Assembly (NCBI GenBank): GCA_021802775.1
Contig: JAJZRJ010000005.1
Coordinates: forward strand, 1 to 64,000
DNA: 64,000 nt
Direction: 5' to 3'
From: Deltaproteobacteria bacterium
Lineage (GTDB): Bacteria; Desulfobacterota; Desulfobulbia; Desulfobulbales; Desulfurivibrionaceae
In this document: positions 27,878 to 37,721 of the stretch, piece by piece
How the letters are laid out: each line of letters starts with the position of its first letter
How positions within the stretch are numbered: position 1 is the stretch's first letter
The notes under the pieces: model-generated
What the model saw: the letters and a program-made list of their open reading frames with translations, nothing else
Told to the model about the DNA's origin: nothing
Databases searched by the model: none
Made by a program: the position numbers and the translations under genes

Positions 27878-28367
27878 TGGGGGCGTACCGCAGGTAAAAG
27901 AACCGGATCGTCCCGCCGAAGACGGCGCTCCTTCTTCCCCTTGCTTTTCCCATAATTTTATGGTTCACCATGGCTGTCAGTGTGCAGTATCGTATAATTC
28001 CGCATTCTTACTGCCGAATACCCCGCGTCATCGCGGCAGAAAAGGGAGCTGAACGCTTGGCAATCGACATCCCACCCGAGACGCCCCGCTGCCCGCCGTG
28101 CCTCGACAAGGCGCTGCTCCTGCCCCCGGGAGTCGCCGGCCTCGGCTTCCTCCCCCGCCTTTTTCCTCGCTTTTTCCGGCGGCCCCCTGCTCGACTGGCA
28201 CCTGCCCGGCGGCGACACCACGGAGCTTTTTCACGAAATCAAGGGTGGACATCCGAACCTTTCCGTGGTTATGATGGCGCCCATGGGTTTCGAGGCCTGC
28301 TCCGCGGCCGCGGCCGCGGAGCAGCGGCAGCGCTGACAATACGAACGAAAGCCGCCGATCCGGAACC
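27878..28367. other. Intergenic stretch without a supported gene
   Basis: No complete gene is visible in these 490 bases. A plus-strand frame near 28160-28336 reads LLDWHLPGG followed by LFHEIKGGHPNLSVVMM, which faintly resembles a receiver domain, but it lacks a start and the upstream part lies in another frame. It may be a decayed regulator or chance. Confidence 0.4.
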
Positions 28368-30062
28368 ATGACCCCCTACGCTCGCGCCGCCACCCTGAAC
28401 GACTTGCTCGATCGGAGTTGCGCCCGCTTCGGCCAAAAACCGGCCGTGGGCATCGCCTTTGATTTGCCGCTCTCCTATGCGGAGTTCCACCGGCGGGTGC
28501 TGTTGGTGGCGGCCATACTCAAGGATTCCGGGATCAAGCAGGGCGATCGGGTGGCCATTCTGGCCGAGAATTCGCCCCAGTGGGGGATTACCTACTTCGG
28601 CATCGTGCGGATTGGCGCCGTGGCGGTGCCGATTCTGCCCGATTTCCCGGAAAGCGATGTCAAACACATCCTGCTGGACGCCGAGGCCAAGCTCCTCTTC
28701 GCCACCCAACGGCAACTGGAAAAGCTCTACGAACTGGGCAATTATACTCCAAAGGCCGTCATCACCCTCGACGACGCCTGCGACAAAAACCGCCTGCTCC
28801 CCTGCGAGACCTTTACCGGCTTCCTGGCCAGGGCCGAGGAACTGCCAGCCAGGCAACATGCCGCCGTTACCGTGCCGCCGAGCGACGACGACCTTGCCTC
28901 CATCATCTACACCTCCGGCACTTCGGGCCATTCCAAGGCGGTGATGCTCTCCCACCGGAATTTCATCAGCAATGTCCACTCCACCAAGGCGATTCTCGAC
29001 ACCGCGAATATCGCGGACTGGACCTTCCTCTCCATTCTGCCGATGTCGCACGCCTATGAGTTCACCACCGGCTTCCTGCTGCCGCTGTTCGGAGGCGCCC
29101 GGATCGTCTATGCCGGCAAGACCCCCACCCCCTCGATCCTGGAAAAGATCTGCCGGGCGGAAAAGCCCACCATCATGTGCATGGTGCCGATGGTCATGGA
29201 CAAGATCTACAAAAAACGAATCCTGCCGGCCATCAGCGACAACCCCTTGCTGCGAACCGCCATCAAAGTGCCGTTCCTCGGCAAGGCGATCCAGCGGAAA
29301 ATCGGGCGTAAGCTTCACGAATTCTTCGGCGGTCATCTCAAATTCGTCGCCATCGGCGGTGCGGCCCTGAACCCGGAGGTGGAGAAATTCCTCGCCGCCT
29401 CAGGCTTTCCCTACCTCTGTGGCTATGGCCTCACCGAGGCTTCGCCGCTGGTAAGCGCCGGCCCGTGGGGCGACCCCACCGTGGCCATCGGCTCCTCCGG
29501 TAAACCGGTACGGGACGTGGAGGTGCGTATCACTCGTCTCAATCTCGAGACCGGCCTTGGCGAGATCGAGGTGCGCGGCCCCAACGTGATGCAGGGCTAC
29601 TACAAAAACGAGACCGCCACGCGCGAGGCCATCGACCCCGACGGCTGGCTCGCCACCGGCGACCTCGGCTATCTCGATGCGCAAAACAACCTGTTCATCG
29701 AAGGGCGTTCCAAAAGCGTCATCGTGCTCTCCCACGGCGAGAACATCTACCCCGAAACGATCGAGGAGAAGATCAACACCTATGCCATGGTGAGCGAATC
29801 GCTGGTGACCGAGGAGAACGACAGACTGGTGGCACGGGTCTATTTCGACTACGACCGGATCGACGAGGAGACCCGTGGCCAGAGCCAGCAACGCAAACTC
29901 GAACACATCGAAACGCTGCTCCGCCAGATCCAACGGGAGGTGAACAAGCAGCTGCCCCGCTATTCCCAGCTCCACCGGGTCATCGAACGGCAGGAACCCT
30001 TCATCAAGACCGCCACCCATAAAATCAAACGCTACATCTATACGACCGGCCAAAAGGATTAA
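28368..30062 (+). CDS. AMP-forming long-chain acyl-CoA synthetase
   Basis: The 564-residue enzyme would activate a fatty or other carboxylic acid with ATP and CoA. The AMP-binding signature YTSGTSGHSKAVMLSH lies near residue 185, GYGLTEASPLVS near 350, and the TGDLGYLD hinge near 425. The C-terminal catalytic lysine region (KTATHKIKRY) is present. The FadL-like porin gene follows 47 bases downstream, so the pair may import and activate hydrophobic acids. The exact chain length preference cannot be seen. Confidence 0.88.
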   Translation: MTPYARAATLNDLLDRSCARFGQKPAVGIAFDLPLSYAEFHRRVLLVAAILKDSGIKQGDRVAILAENSPQWGITYFGIVRIGAVAVPILPDFPESDVKHILLDAEAKLLFATQRQLEKLYELGNYTPKAVITLDDACDKNRLLPCETFTGFLARAEELPARQHAAVTVPPSDDDLASIIYTSGTSGHSKAVMLSHRNFISNVHSTKAILDTANIADWTFLSILPMSHAYEFTTGFLLPLFGGARIVYAGKTPTPSILEKICRAEKPTIMCMVPMVMDKIYKKRILPAISDNPLLRTAIKVPFLGKAIQRKIGRKLHEFFGGHLKFVAIGGAALNPEVEKFLAASGFPYLCGYGLTEASPLVSAGPWGDPTVAIGSSGKPVRDVEVRITRLNLETGLGEIEVRGPNVMQGYYKNETATREAIDPDGWLATGDLGYLDAQNNLFIEGRSKSVIVLSHGENIYPETIEEKINTYAMVSESLVTEENDRLVARVYFDYDRIDEETRGQSQQRKLEHIETLLRQIQREVNKQLPRYSQLHRVIERQEPFIKTATHKIKRYIYTTGQKD

Positions 30063-30109
30063 CTTTGCTTCCCTGTTACGCGAACATCACGGATCTAAGG
30101 AGAGAGAAG

Positions 30110-31345
30110 ATGAAGAAGACGGTATTGCTTGCGATGGCCCTCACCCTGACCGCCGGACCGGCCTTTGGCCAGGGCTACCGCATCCCGGAGCAGAGCATCA
30201 ACGCGGTGGCCCTGAGCAACGCTTACGCGGCCAACACCAACGGCGCCGACAGCAGCTACTACAACCCGGCCCGCATGAGCTGGCTCGACAACAAATGGCA
30301 GAGCGAGTTCAGCCTGCTCTACATCAACCTGCCGAGCATCGAATACACCCACAACGGTGATGCCGCCAAAAACAGCGGCTCGCGGGATGAAAACTTCCTG
30401 CTGCCCAATATCCACATGGTCTCGCCGGAGATGAACAACTTCCGCTTCGGCCTTTCGGTGGTCTATCCCTTTGGTCTCTCGAAACGGTGGGACAATGCAC
30501 TCCCAAGGACTTCCGCCGAGGAGTTCACCCTGAAGACATACGAATTCAACCCGACGGTTTCCTATCGGTTCAACGACAAACTCTCGGTGGGGGCAGGCGC
30601 CCGCATGATCTTCAGCGATGGCAAGGTGAAGAGCAATGGGCTCGTTTCCGGTGCCCAACTTGTCCGCGATTTGGAAGGCGATGCCATGAATTACGGTTAC
30701 AACCTCGGCATTTCCTATCTTCCTGCCAGCGGACTATCACTAGCCGCCACTTACCGTTCCAAGGTGAATCTTGAAATCGAAGGCAATGCTACTTTGTCCA
30801 ACATAACTACCAACAAGCATTACGCCGGCTACGCCGAAGTCATGGTGCCGGCCCCGGCGGTCCTCACGCTAGGCGCTGCTTACACCTGGGACAAGACTAC
30901 CGTTGAGTTCACCTACGACAAAACCTATTGGTCTGCTTACGACAAGCTCGATTTCAACTATGCCTATGCGCTCTCCTCGCTCGATGCGTTGTTATCCGGC
31001 GTTTTTGATGCACCAGGGGCCAAAAACTGGACCAACGCCGATTCCTTCCGCTTCGGCGTGACCCACCGCTGCACCAGGGAGTGGACCGCCATGGCCGGCT
31101 TTGCCATCGACAAGAACCCGGTGCCGGACAGCACCCTGGGCTTCGAGTTGCCTGATTCCGACGCCAAACTTTACTCCCTCGGCGCCAAATACCAGTACAA
31201 CGATCGCCTCACTTTCGGTGCCGCCTGTCTTTACAGCGACAAAGAAAGCAGGTCGGTAACGAATACTTCGGCCATCAAGCCCAACGGCACCTTTGACGAG
31301 GCAGCGGCCCATATGGTTTCCCTTGGCCTGCGCTACGACTTCTAA
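30110..31345 (+). CDS. FadL/TodX family outer membrane transporter
   Basis: The 411-residue protein has a cleavable signal (residues 1-20 ending AFG) and the family N-terminus, with GYRIPEQSINAVALSNAYAA and NPARMSWLD, which forms the hatch. The rest alternates as outer-membrane beta strands and ends in the aromatic residue of LRYDF. FadL proteins admit long-chain fatty acids or aromatic hydrocarbons. The ATG at 30110 follows AAGGAGA. The acyl-CoA synthetase gene lies immediately upstream. Confidence 0.92.
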   Translation: MKKTVLLAMALTLTAGPAFGQGYRIPEQSINAVALSNAYAANTNGADSSYYNPARMSWLDNKWQSEFSLLYINLPSIEYTHNGDAAKNSGSRDENFLLPNIHMVSPEMNNFRFGLSVVYPFGLSKRWDNALPRTSAEEFTLKTYEFNPTVSYRFNDKLSVGAGARMIFSDGKVKSNGLVSGAQLVRDLEGDAMNYGYNLGISYLPASGLSLAATYRSKVNLEIEGNATLSNITTNKHYAGYAEVMVPAPAVLTLGAAYTWDKTTVEFTYDKTYWSAYDKLDFNYAYALSSLDALLSGVFDAPGAKNWTNADSFRFGVTHRCTREWTAMAGFAIDKNPVPDSTLGFELPDSDAKLYSLGAKYQYNDRLTFGAACLYSDKESRSVTNTSAIKPNGTFDEAAAHMVSLGLRYDF

Positions 31346-31351
31346 TCGGCC

Positions 31352-32551
31352 ATGACCGCCACCACCCCAACCTGCGAGCAACACCCCTACTCCCCGGACG
31401 TCCACCGCATGGAGGTGGGCGGCCGGGAGATTCTCCTGGTGGGCACTGCCCACGTCTCCCGGGAATCGGCCGATCTGGTCCGCCAGGTCATTGAAAACGA
31501 ACGGCCCGACTGCGTCTGCATCGAACTCGACCAGAAGCGCTACGAGGCCCTGGCCAAGCGCAAGCGCTGGGAGATTCTCGACCTCAAGGAGATCATCCGC
31601 ACCCAGCAGCTCGCCACCCTGCTCATCAACATGGTGCTCGCCTCCTACCAGAAACGGCTGGGCGACCAGCTCGGCGTGCCGCCCGGCACCGAGCTGCTCG
31701 AAGCGGCCAGGGTGGCCGAGGCGCACCGGATTCCCATCGCCCTCTGCGACCGGGATGTGCGGATCACCATGCGCCGCGCCTGGCATTCCACCTCCTTCTT
31801 CCGCAAGAACTACCTGCTGGCGACCCTGATTGCCAGCATGTTCGAATCGACCGAGATCAGCGAGGAAGGGCTGCGCACCATGAAGGAGAGCGACGTGCTT
31901 TCCGAACTCATGCGCGAACTGGGCACCGCCCTGCCGGAGATCAAGCAGGTGCTCATCGACGAACGCGACACCTATCTCGCCGAGATGATCAAGGAGGCCA
32001 AGGGCGACCGCATCGTCGCGGTGGTGGGCGCCGGCCACGTGGCCGGGCTCAAGCGGGCGCTGCTCGAAGACCGGAGCGGCCAGCTGGCGGCCATCACCGC
32101 CATCCCGCCGGCCTCGCCGGTCTGGAAGATCGCGGGCTGGTCGATCCCGCTCGCGATTCTTGCCTCGCTGGGCTACATCGCCTGGGCCAAGGGACCGGCC
32201 GCGGCAGGCGACAATGCCCTCTTCTGGATTCTCGCCACCGGCACCCCCTGCGCCATCGGGGCCATGCTGGCCCTGGCCCACCCGCTCACCATCCTCGGCG
32301 CCTTTGTCGCCGCCCCCTTCACCACGCTTTCGCCGCTCATCGGCGTGGGGCACGTCACCGCCTTTTCCCAGGTGATGCTCCGGCCGCCGCTGGTGATGGA
32401 GCTCGAACGGGTGCTCGACGACATGGCCTCCTTCGGCGGCTGGTGGAAAAATCGCTTGCTCCGCGTCTTCCTCGCGTTTATGTTGCCAAGCTTCGGCGGC
32501 ATGATCGGCACCTGGATCGGCGGCGCCAGAATCCTTTCCAACCTCTTCTGA
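31352..32551 (+). CDS. TraB/PrgY family membrane protein
   Basis: The 399-residue protein has an N-terminal soluble domain (about 15-245) with VGTAHVSRESA, CIELDQKRYEAL and VVGAGHVAGL motifs of the TraB/PrgY family, then four C-terminal membrane helices. Relatives include the pheromone-shutdown protein PrgY, and the fold is related to ChaN/Tiki enzymes, with the conserved Glu and His residues suggesting metal-dependent hydrolysis. It starts six bases after the porin stop and is followed by yhbY after eight bases, so it is part of a longer plus-strand operon. Confidence 0.87.
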   Translation: MTATTPTCEQHPYSPDVHRMEVGGREILLVGTAHVSRESADLVRQVIENERPDCVCIELDQKRYEALAKRKRWEILDLKEIIRTQQLATLLINMVLASYQKRLGDQLGVPPGTELLEAARVAEAHRIPIALCDRDVRITMRRAWHSTSFFRKNYLLATLIASMFESTEISEEGLRTMKESDVLSELMRELGTALPEIKQVLIDERDTYLAEMIKEAKGDRIVAVVGAGHVAGLKRALLEDRSGQLAAITAIPPASPVWKIAGWSIPLAILASLGYIAWAKGPAAAGDNALFWILATGTPCAIGAMLALAHPLTILGAFVAAPFTTLSPLIGVGHVTAFSQVMLRPPLVMELERVLDDMASFGGWWKNRLLRVFLAFMLPSFGGMIGTWIGGARILSNLF

Positions 32552-32559
32552 CAGGCCTT

Positions 32560-32883
32560 ATGGACAACGCATCCCTCTACCTCACCGGCAAGGCGGCCCG
32601 CCATCTGCGGGGCCTGGGCCATCATCTTTCCCCCACCGCCATGATCGGCAAGGAAGGCGTCACCGAGGGGGTGATCAAATCGGCCGAGGCGGTGCTCGTG
32701 GCCCATGAGCTGATCAAGGTGAAAATCCAGGAGAACTGCCCCCTGGGCAAGGAAGAGGCCGCCGAACTCCTGGCCCGCAAGACCAAGGGCAGGATCGCCC
32801 AGATCATCGGCCGCACCTTCCTCCTCTACCGCGAAAACCAGGACAAGAATGAGGAGCAGAAGATCCACCTGCCCCGCAAGTGA
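32560..32883 (+). CDS. yhbY: YhbY-type CRM-domain RNA-binding protein
   Basis: The 107-residue protein is a single CRM domain. LTGKAARHLRGLGHHL, the IGKEGVTEGVI loop and the final IGRTFLLYR strand match YhbY, which associates with the precursor of the large ribosomal subunit. The ATG at 32560 follows TraB closely; the longer frame from 32443 runs inside TraB. Its stop overlaps the start region of cmoA. Confidence 0.9.
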   Translation: MDNASLYLTGKAARHLRGLGHHLSPTAMIGKEGVTEGVIKSAEAVLVAHELIKVKIQENCPLGKEEAAELLARKTKGRIAQIIGRTFLLYRENQDKNEEQKIHLPRK

Positions 32884-33608
32884 TCATGAGCAAGGACGAC
32901 CTCTTCCGGCACGGCGGGGTGGACGCCGACTTCCAGTTCAGCGAGCAGGTGGCCGAGGTCTTCGACGACATGCTCGCCCGGTCGGTGCCCAATTACGGCC
33001 AGGTCATCGAGATGATCGCCCAACTGCTGGGCAGATTCCTGGCTCCTGGCGACCGGGTGTACGATCTCGGCTGCTCCACCGGCAACACCCTCTTGCAGCT
33101 CGCCCGTCGGCTGGAATCCCTCGACCTCCGCTTCATCGGCCTCGACAGTTCGCCGGCCATGGTGCACAAGGCCAGCCTCAAAGCGGAGATGTACAGCAAG
33201 AAGGAACGCCTCGCCTTTCAGCAGGGCGACATCACCGCCACCCCTCTGGAACCGGCCGGGGCAATCATCTGCAATTACACCCTCCAGTTCATCCGGCCGT
33301 TGCGGCGCCCGGAGTTCCTCGCCAGGGTGGCCGGCAGCCTTAAGCCCGGCGGGGTGCTGATCCTGAGCGAGAAGAGCATCTCCCACGATCCGGTATTGAA
33401 CCGCGCCTACATCGACTTCTACCTCGATTTCAAGCGGGCTCAGGGCTATTCGGAGCTCGAAATCGCGGCCAAGCGCGAGGCCCTGGAAAACGTGCTGATC
33501 CCCTTTTCCATCGAGGAAAACCGCCGGCTGCTCTCTGACGCGGGCTTTGCCAGCGTGGAGACCTTTTTCCAGTGGTTCAACTTCGTCTCTTTCGTGGCGG
33601 TGAAGTAG
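32880..33608 (+). CDS. cmoA: Carboxy-SAM synthase CmoA
   Basis: The protein makes carboxy-SAM from SAM and prephenate for tRNA wobble uridine modification. The Rossmann motif VYDLGCSTGNT, FIGLDSSPAMV and NYTLQFI segments are typical. Translation may start at GTG 32880 (overlapping the yhbY stop) or more likely ATG 32886, giving 240-242 residues. The partner cmoB follows on the same strand after 180 bases. The prephenate it needs ties it to the aromatic pathway. Confidence 0.93.
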   Translation: MIMSKDDLFRHGGVDADFQFSEQVAEVFDDMLARSVPNYGQVIEMIAQLLGRFLAPGDRVYDLGCSTGNTLLQLARRLESLDLRFIGLDSSPAMVHKASLKAEMYSKKERLAFQQGDITATPLEPAGAIICNYTLQFIRPLRRPEFLARVAGSLKPGGVLILSEKSISHDPVLNRAYIDFYLDFKRAQGYSELEIAAKREALENVLIPFSIEENRRLLSDAGFASVETFFQWFNFVSFVAVK

Positions 33609-33788
33609 TGCCCATCCGGAAACAGCCCCTTCGCCCGATCGGAGTCTCCCGCTGGTCGCTTACCTGCTGCGTTGCTCGGTCGCCGGAAAATGGTCACGTA
33701 AGGATGTACGCTCCGCTTTTTCGCCTCCATCGCGCCTTGCACTCGAACCAAATTGCTCGTTCCGGAACGGACACGAAATAATCGCGCC

Positions 33789-34760
33789 ATGACCCGCGAC
33801 TACCTCAAGCTGCTCCCGATGAGTGCCCGGCAGGACGTGATCCGGCAGCTGCGCGCCGACCACGATACCCGGCTGCGCCAGGACAAGAAGGGGTTCCAGC
33901 GCTTCCGCGATCCCTATGCAGCGGTGCTCACCCTGCCGCAGGCGCGGTTCATCGATCTTGCCGGCGACACGGTGCGGATCGGCGAACGGCACGAGCTGGA
34001 CGATGCGCAATACCAGCGCCTCACCGACGCCATGCGCGCCTTCATGCCGTGGCGCAAGGGGCCGTTCGACCTCTTTGGTCTCCACATCGACGCGGAGTGG
34101 CGGAGCTGCCGCAAGTGGAACCGGCTGCTGCCCGCGCTGCCCGACCTCAGAAACAAGATCGTGGCGGACATCGGCTGCAACAACGGCTACTACCTGTTCC
34201 GCATGGCGCCGCATGCACCGCGCTGCGTGGTCGGCTTCGAGCCCATGCTCCAGCATTACTACTGTTTCAAGGCATTGAACCATCTGGCCGGCCAGCCGCA
34301 GCTCTGTATCGAACCCTTCGGGGTGGAGCAGCTCATCCACTACCCCCGCACCTTCGACGTGATCTTCCTGATGGGCATCATCTACCATCGCAGCTCGCCG
34401 ATCACCATGCTGCGCGAGATCCGCGAGGCCATGCAGCCGGGCGGCACGCTCATCGTCGAGTCCCAGGCCATCCCCGGCGACGAGCCGGTGGCCCTCTTCC
34501 CGGCGGAACGCTACGCCAAGGTGCCGGGCACCTATTTCGTGCCCACGGCAAGTTGCTTGGTAAACTGGTTGACCAGGGTGGGGTTTGCCGGGGTGGAATG
34601 CTTCGGCGCGCATCCCATGAGCAGCGAGGAGCAGCGCAAGACCGAGTGGATGACCTTCGAGTCCTACAGCGACTTCATCGACCCGGCAGACCCGAGCCGC
34701 ACGGTGGAAGGATACCCGGCGCCGCTCCGGGTCTTTGCCAAGGCGCGGAACCCTGGCTGA
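33789..34760 (+). CDS. cmoB: tRNA U34 carboxymethyltransferase CmoB
   Basis: The 323-residue protein transfers the carboxymethyl group from carboxy-SAM to 5-hydroxyuridine at tRNA position 34. The VADIGCNNGYYLFRM motif, GFEPMLQH and MGIIYHR segments are characteristic. The ATG at 33789 was chosen; the open frame begins earlier in non-coding sequence. The 180-base gap before it, unlike the tight spacing upstream, suggests a separate promoter or an inserted repeat. Confidence 0.94.
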   Translation: MTRDYLKLLPMSARQDVIRQLRADHDTRLRQDKKGFQRFRDPYAAVLTLPQARFIDLAGDTVRIGERHELDDAQYQRLTDAMRAFMPWRKGPFDLFGLHIDAEWRSCRKWNRLLPALPDLRNKIVADIGCNNGYYLFRMAPHAPRCVVGFEPMLQHYYCFKALNHLAGQPQLCIEPFGVEQLIHYPRTFDVIFLMGIIYHRSSPITMLREIREAMQPGGTLIVESQAIPGDEPVALFPAERYAKVPGTYFVPTASCLVNWLTRVGFAGVECFGAHPMSSEEQRKTEWMTFESYSDFIDPADPSRTVEGYPAPLRVFAKARNPG

Positions 34761-34789
34761 GTCCCGGGGGCACCTGGCCCAGAGCCCCT

Positions 34790-34966
34790 TTATCGCCTGG
34801 CGGCATGCGGCAGCGGAGCGATCGATTGGTGTTCCAGCACGACCACGACCTCGCGGTTCCGGGTGCGGTAGTACTGCTTTGCCTGGCCCAAAAGGGCGAT
34901 CATCTGCGCCAGTTCCTTATCATTCCACCCTTGGGTTCCGTCCTGAAAATCCTCGAACACCCCCAT
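34790..34966 (-). CDS. Small hypothetical protein behind the chemoreceptor gene
   Basis: A 58-residue frame starts 20 bases past the chemoreceptor stop and reads MGVFEDFQDG through KELAQMIALLGQAKQYYRTRNREVVVVLEH. It is amphipathic in the middle and soluble. There is no clear Shine-Dalgarno, so translation would depend on the upstream gene. I do not recognise it; it may be a small accessory protein or chance. Confidence 0.35.
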   Translation of the reverse strand: MGVFEDFQDGTQGWNDKELAQMIALLGQAKQYYRTRNREVVVVLEHQSIAPLPHAARR

Positions 34967-34985
34967 CAGACGGATGATGTTATTT

Positions 34986-36521
34986 TCAGCCCTCCCCCCC
35001 ATTACCGCGGGCCAGACCCTTTTTCGGGGCGGCGAGAAGGGCCTTGCCGGCCAGGGCCGGGATGACAAAGGGGCGTTTCAATTCCCTCGCCTCGGGCCGT
35101 GGTTTTCCCGCGCCGTCCGCGCCATCGACCATTTTGAGCAGATCGGACACCGAATGCTTCATCATCTCGGACTGGGCGGAGAGCTCTTCGGACGCGGCAG
35201 CGGATTCCTCGGACGCGGCGGCGTTGCCCTGGGTCACCCGGTCGATCTCGTGAATGGCCCTGGTGACCTGGCTGATGGCCTCGGCCTGCTGGCTTGCCGC
35301 GCTGGCAATCTCGGTGATGATGGTGCCGATGCGGGTGGTGGATTCCGCGGCGACGTTGAAGGATTCGCTGGTTTCCCTGACCAGGGCGCTGCCGGTGTTG
35401 ACCTTGTGCACCGTGCCCTCGATGAGCTGCGAGGTGTTCTTGGCCGCCTCCGCTGCCCGCATGGCGAGGTTCCGCACCTCGTCGGCCACCACCGCGAAAC
35501 CGGCCCCGGCCTCCCCGGCCCTGGCCGCCTCCACCGCGGCATTGAGCGCCAGCAGATTGGTCTGGAAGGCGATCTCGTCGATGGTTTTCACGATCTTCTG
35601 GGTCTCGGCGCTGGCCGCCGAGATCTCCTCCATGGAGGTGGTGAGCCTCTTCATCGACTCGTCCGCGCTCAGGATCACGGTGTTGGCCTCCTGCATCAGG
35701 GCATCGGCCCGCCGGGCATTCTCCGCGTCCTGCATGATCATGGCGCCCACCTCTTCCAGGGAGGCCGAGGTTTCCTCCACGGCGGCGGCCTGCTGGGAGG
35801 CGCCTTCGGCCAATGACTGGCTGGAGGAAGAGACCTCGCCGGCCGCAGCCGACACCTGATCCGCTCCCTCGCCCATCTCCTGCGAAACGCTCCGCAGCGG
35901 GGTCACAATCCCCCTGACGATGAAAAAGGCGATCACCACGCCACAGATAATGGCGACAAAGGCAATAATGCTGGCCGATACCTTGATCCCCATGGCCGTC
36001 GCCAGCATGTGCTCGTCGGTCATGATATTCTGCTGGCGGGCCTCGCGAATCTTGGCCAGCAACGCCTGAACATCATGCAGGGCGGGGATGGTCTGGCTCA
36101 GATAGATGGTCCTGGCCTGTTCCTTTTCCTGGCCCTTGATGGCCACGGCCGATTCATGCAGCTTCTTATGGGGCTCCTCGATTTGCGCGAGCAACGGCTT
36201 GATTGCCGGGATCAATGCCTCGGCATGGCTGCGCCCCTTGCCGTAATACCATTTGCCAAAGCCGCACTTGTGGTAGTCGGTTTCTACCTCCAGTTCATGG
36301 ACCTGATCGTCCACCAGGAAACCACTCACCTTGGCGGCCCAGTTGAGATGATCCACCTCGCGCTGGGCGAGTTCGGCATTGAGCTTGTTCCCCTCGATCA
36401 CCTTGTCGGCGTCGCCAACGATCCTGCCGACGCCGATGAAATTGAGCAGCGCCAAAAGAGAGAGCAACCCCAACACCACCCCGAAACCCGCGGCAATCTT
36501 GTTACCAATCGTTCGAAACAT
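34986..36521 (-). CDS. Methyl-accepting chemotaxis protein with CZB-like sensor
   Basis: The 511-residue receptor has a membrane helix at about 10-32, a periplasmic region to about 185, a second helix (about 188-210), and a cytoplasmic signalling domain whose hairpin tip carries [20 protein letters not shown]. The sensor contains H58, C86 (in [11 protein letters not shown]), H118 and H122, the pattern of the chemoreceptor zinc-binding domain, which binds zinc and can sense oxidants. The start follows GGAGGGG. No other chemotaxis gene is nearby. Confidence 0.92.
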   Translation of the reverse strand: MFRTIGNKIAAGFGVVLGLLSLLALLNFIGVGRIVGDADKVIEGNKLNAELAQREVDHLNWAAKVSGFLVDDQVHELEVETDYHKCGFGKWYYGKGRSHAEALIPAIKPLLAQIEEPHKKLHESAVAIKGQEKEQARTIYLSQTIPALHDVQALLAKIREARQQNIMTDEHMLATAMGIKVSASIIAFVAIICGVVIAFFIVRGIVTPLRSVSQEMGEGADQVSAAAGEVSSSSQSLAEGASQQAAAVEETSASLEEVGAMIMQDAENARRADALMQEANTVILSADESMKRLTTSMEEISAASAETQKIVKTIDEIAFQTNLLALNAAVEAARAGEAGAGFAVVADEVRNLAMRAAEAAKNTSQLIEGTVHKVNTGSALVRETSESFNVAAESTTRIGTIITEIASAASQQAEAISQVTRAIHEIDRVTQGNAAASEESAAASEELSAQSEMMKHSVSDLLKMVDGADGAGKPRPEARELKRPFVIPALAGKALLAAPKKGLARGNGGEG

Positions 36522-36530
36522 TGCCCCTCC

Positions 36531-36559
36531 AAAGTATCAACTCTAAAAGTATGAACTCT
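36531..36559. repeat. Tandem 14-15-bp direct repeat ahead of the chemoreceptor gene
   Basis: Two units, AAAGTATCAACTCT and AAAAGTATGAACTCT, lie head to tail just upstream of the chemoreceptor ribosome-binding site. They could be a regulator site or a product of slippage. Confidence 0.5.
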
Positions 36560-36678
36560 ATCTGTCTGTTTATAAAAAAACAAAGGCAGCGTACGATCCT
36601 ACGCCGGCCCGCCGGGGCGGCTTTACTGCCGCGGTTCCTTCTTCTATCATCATCGCCTGGCGGCAGCAATAAAAAAAC

Positions 36679-36870
36679 TCATGGCGTTGCGTCGAGCACC
36701 TCCCCGTACGGCCCGCCCGGGCCAACTCACTGTAGACGGCGACATGCCCGCCAAGCCCTTGGACGATACCATGCACCACGGACAATCCCGGGCCGGTGCC
36801 TTCCCCTTTTGCCTTGGTGGTGAAACAGAGGAGCGAGAAATTCCGGGGCAATGCCGTTGCCGGTGTCGCT
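36679..36870 (-). pseudogene. Remnant of a histidine kinase ATPase domain
   Basis: On the minus strand the N box-type motif [11 protein letters not shown] is followed, one frame over, by [20 protein letters not shown] and then GGHVAVYSE. This is the order of the G1, F and G2 boxes of a HATPase_c domain, but a one-base shift separates them and residues of the F box are missing. Nothing upstream forms a dimerisation domain. It is clearly a dead fragment. Confidence 0.8.
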
Positions 36871-36890
36871 GCCGGCAAGATCTTGCCGGC
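36871..36890. repeat. Perfect 20-base palindrome
   Basis: GCCGGCAAGATCTTGCCGGC reads the same on both strands. It abuts the kinase remnant and is followed by TACTAAAAAA. It could be a regulator site or part of a terminator. Confidence 0.6.
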
Positions 36891-37295
36891 TACTAAAAAA
36901 CCACCGATGCAAAGCAGATCCGGGCTTTTCCGCGGCGCCTCCCGGAGCTTTCCTGACAAGTAATGCCCCTGAAGAACTGGAGCAAACGGGCAGATGCCCT
37001 GCCCCTTCGTCGCTGAACAGCTCTTCGAGTTGCCGGATCTCCTTCTTCGCCTCGATCTCCGGCGGCAGCCGCCCGGCAGGCAACAGGATGGCGAGTCTGG
37101 TCTTGGGGGTGATCGGTTCAGTCATTTTTCCCTCTTCACGCAGTGCAGGGAAGCGGGACACCACCGCGCAAGCCGCGTGACAGACCAAAAAAATGCGCGG
37201 CCTGCGGTTCTTTTCCCTTTTGTTTTCCAATTTTTTCCTGTATCAATCTTCACAGGAACGACGGGAACAGCGAGGAGACAGGCAAGGAGATCAGC

Positions 37296-37715
37296 ATGGG
37301 AAGCCACACCAGACCGTACAACGACAAAAACGCCGGCGCCATCGACCGCAAGCGCCAACGCGAACGGCAGATGATGCTCCAGGCGCTTTACAAAAATACC
37401 CAGGAACTGGCCACCAAGCTGGTACAGCGGCTCATGGACAAACACATCATCGAGACCACCTCCAGCGATGCCATCCGCGAGGCGTTCATCACCCTCTTCC
37501 AGAAGCTGCCCGAGATGGACGAATTCGACATGCAGTACAAGACCGCTCCCCTGCGGAGCCTGGTGGTGGACCCCAATTTCGTCAGCATCTATGTCACCCA
37601 GTACATCGCCGAGGACCTCATCGAGCACGACAAGATCCAGGATGTTTTCGGCGACGATCTGGAGATTTACCGCGCCGTGGATTCGGTGCTCGGCGCCATC
37701 CGCCCGCCTCAGTAA
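37296..37715 (+). CDS. Conserved hypothetical protein
   Basis: The 139-residue product starts at an ATG behind AAGGAG. It is highly charged and mostly helical, with a basic start (KNAGAIDRKRQRERQMM), an IREAFITLFQKLP segment and a VTQYIAEDLIEHDKIQDVFGDDLEIYRAVD region. It has no membrane segment, cysteine or catalytic motif that I recognise. It is convergent with speA. Function unknown; the clean start and even composition support a real gene. Confidence 0.7.
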   Translation: MGSHTRPYNDKNAGAIDRKRQRERQMMLQALYKNTQELATKLVQRLMDKHIIETTSSDAIREAFITLFQKLPEMDEFDMQYKTAPLRSLVVDPNFVSIYVTQYIAEDLIEHDKIQDVFGDDLEIYRAVDSVLGAIRPPQ

Positions 37716-37721
37716 CTGCCG

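Larger units (their letters stand above)
36560..37295. other. Stretch between chemoreceptor and hypothetical gene, no intact gene
   Basis: The stretch holds a decayed histidine kinase fragment (36679-36870) and a perfect 20-base palindrome (36871-36890). A minus-strand frame starting at an ATG near 37125 runs into the kinase remnant and may be more of the same dead gene. No intact gene is supported. Confidence 0.6.

Noticed and set aside
28030-28340. Receiver-like fragment ahead of the acyl-CoA ligase gene
   Set aside because: Only a vague resemblance in one frame, with no active-site pattern; not enough to call a pseudogene.
33609-33788. Possible decayed dispersed repeat between cmoA and cmoB
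   Set aside because: It looks repeat-like, but no second copy is present in the window, so it cannot be supported here.
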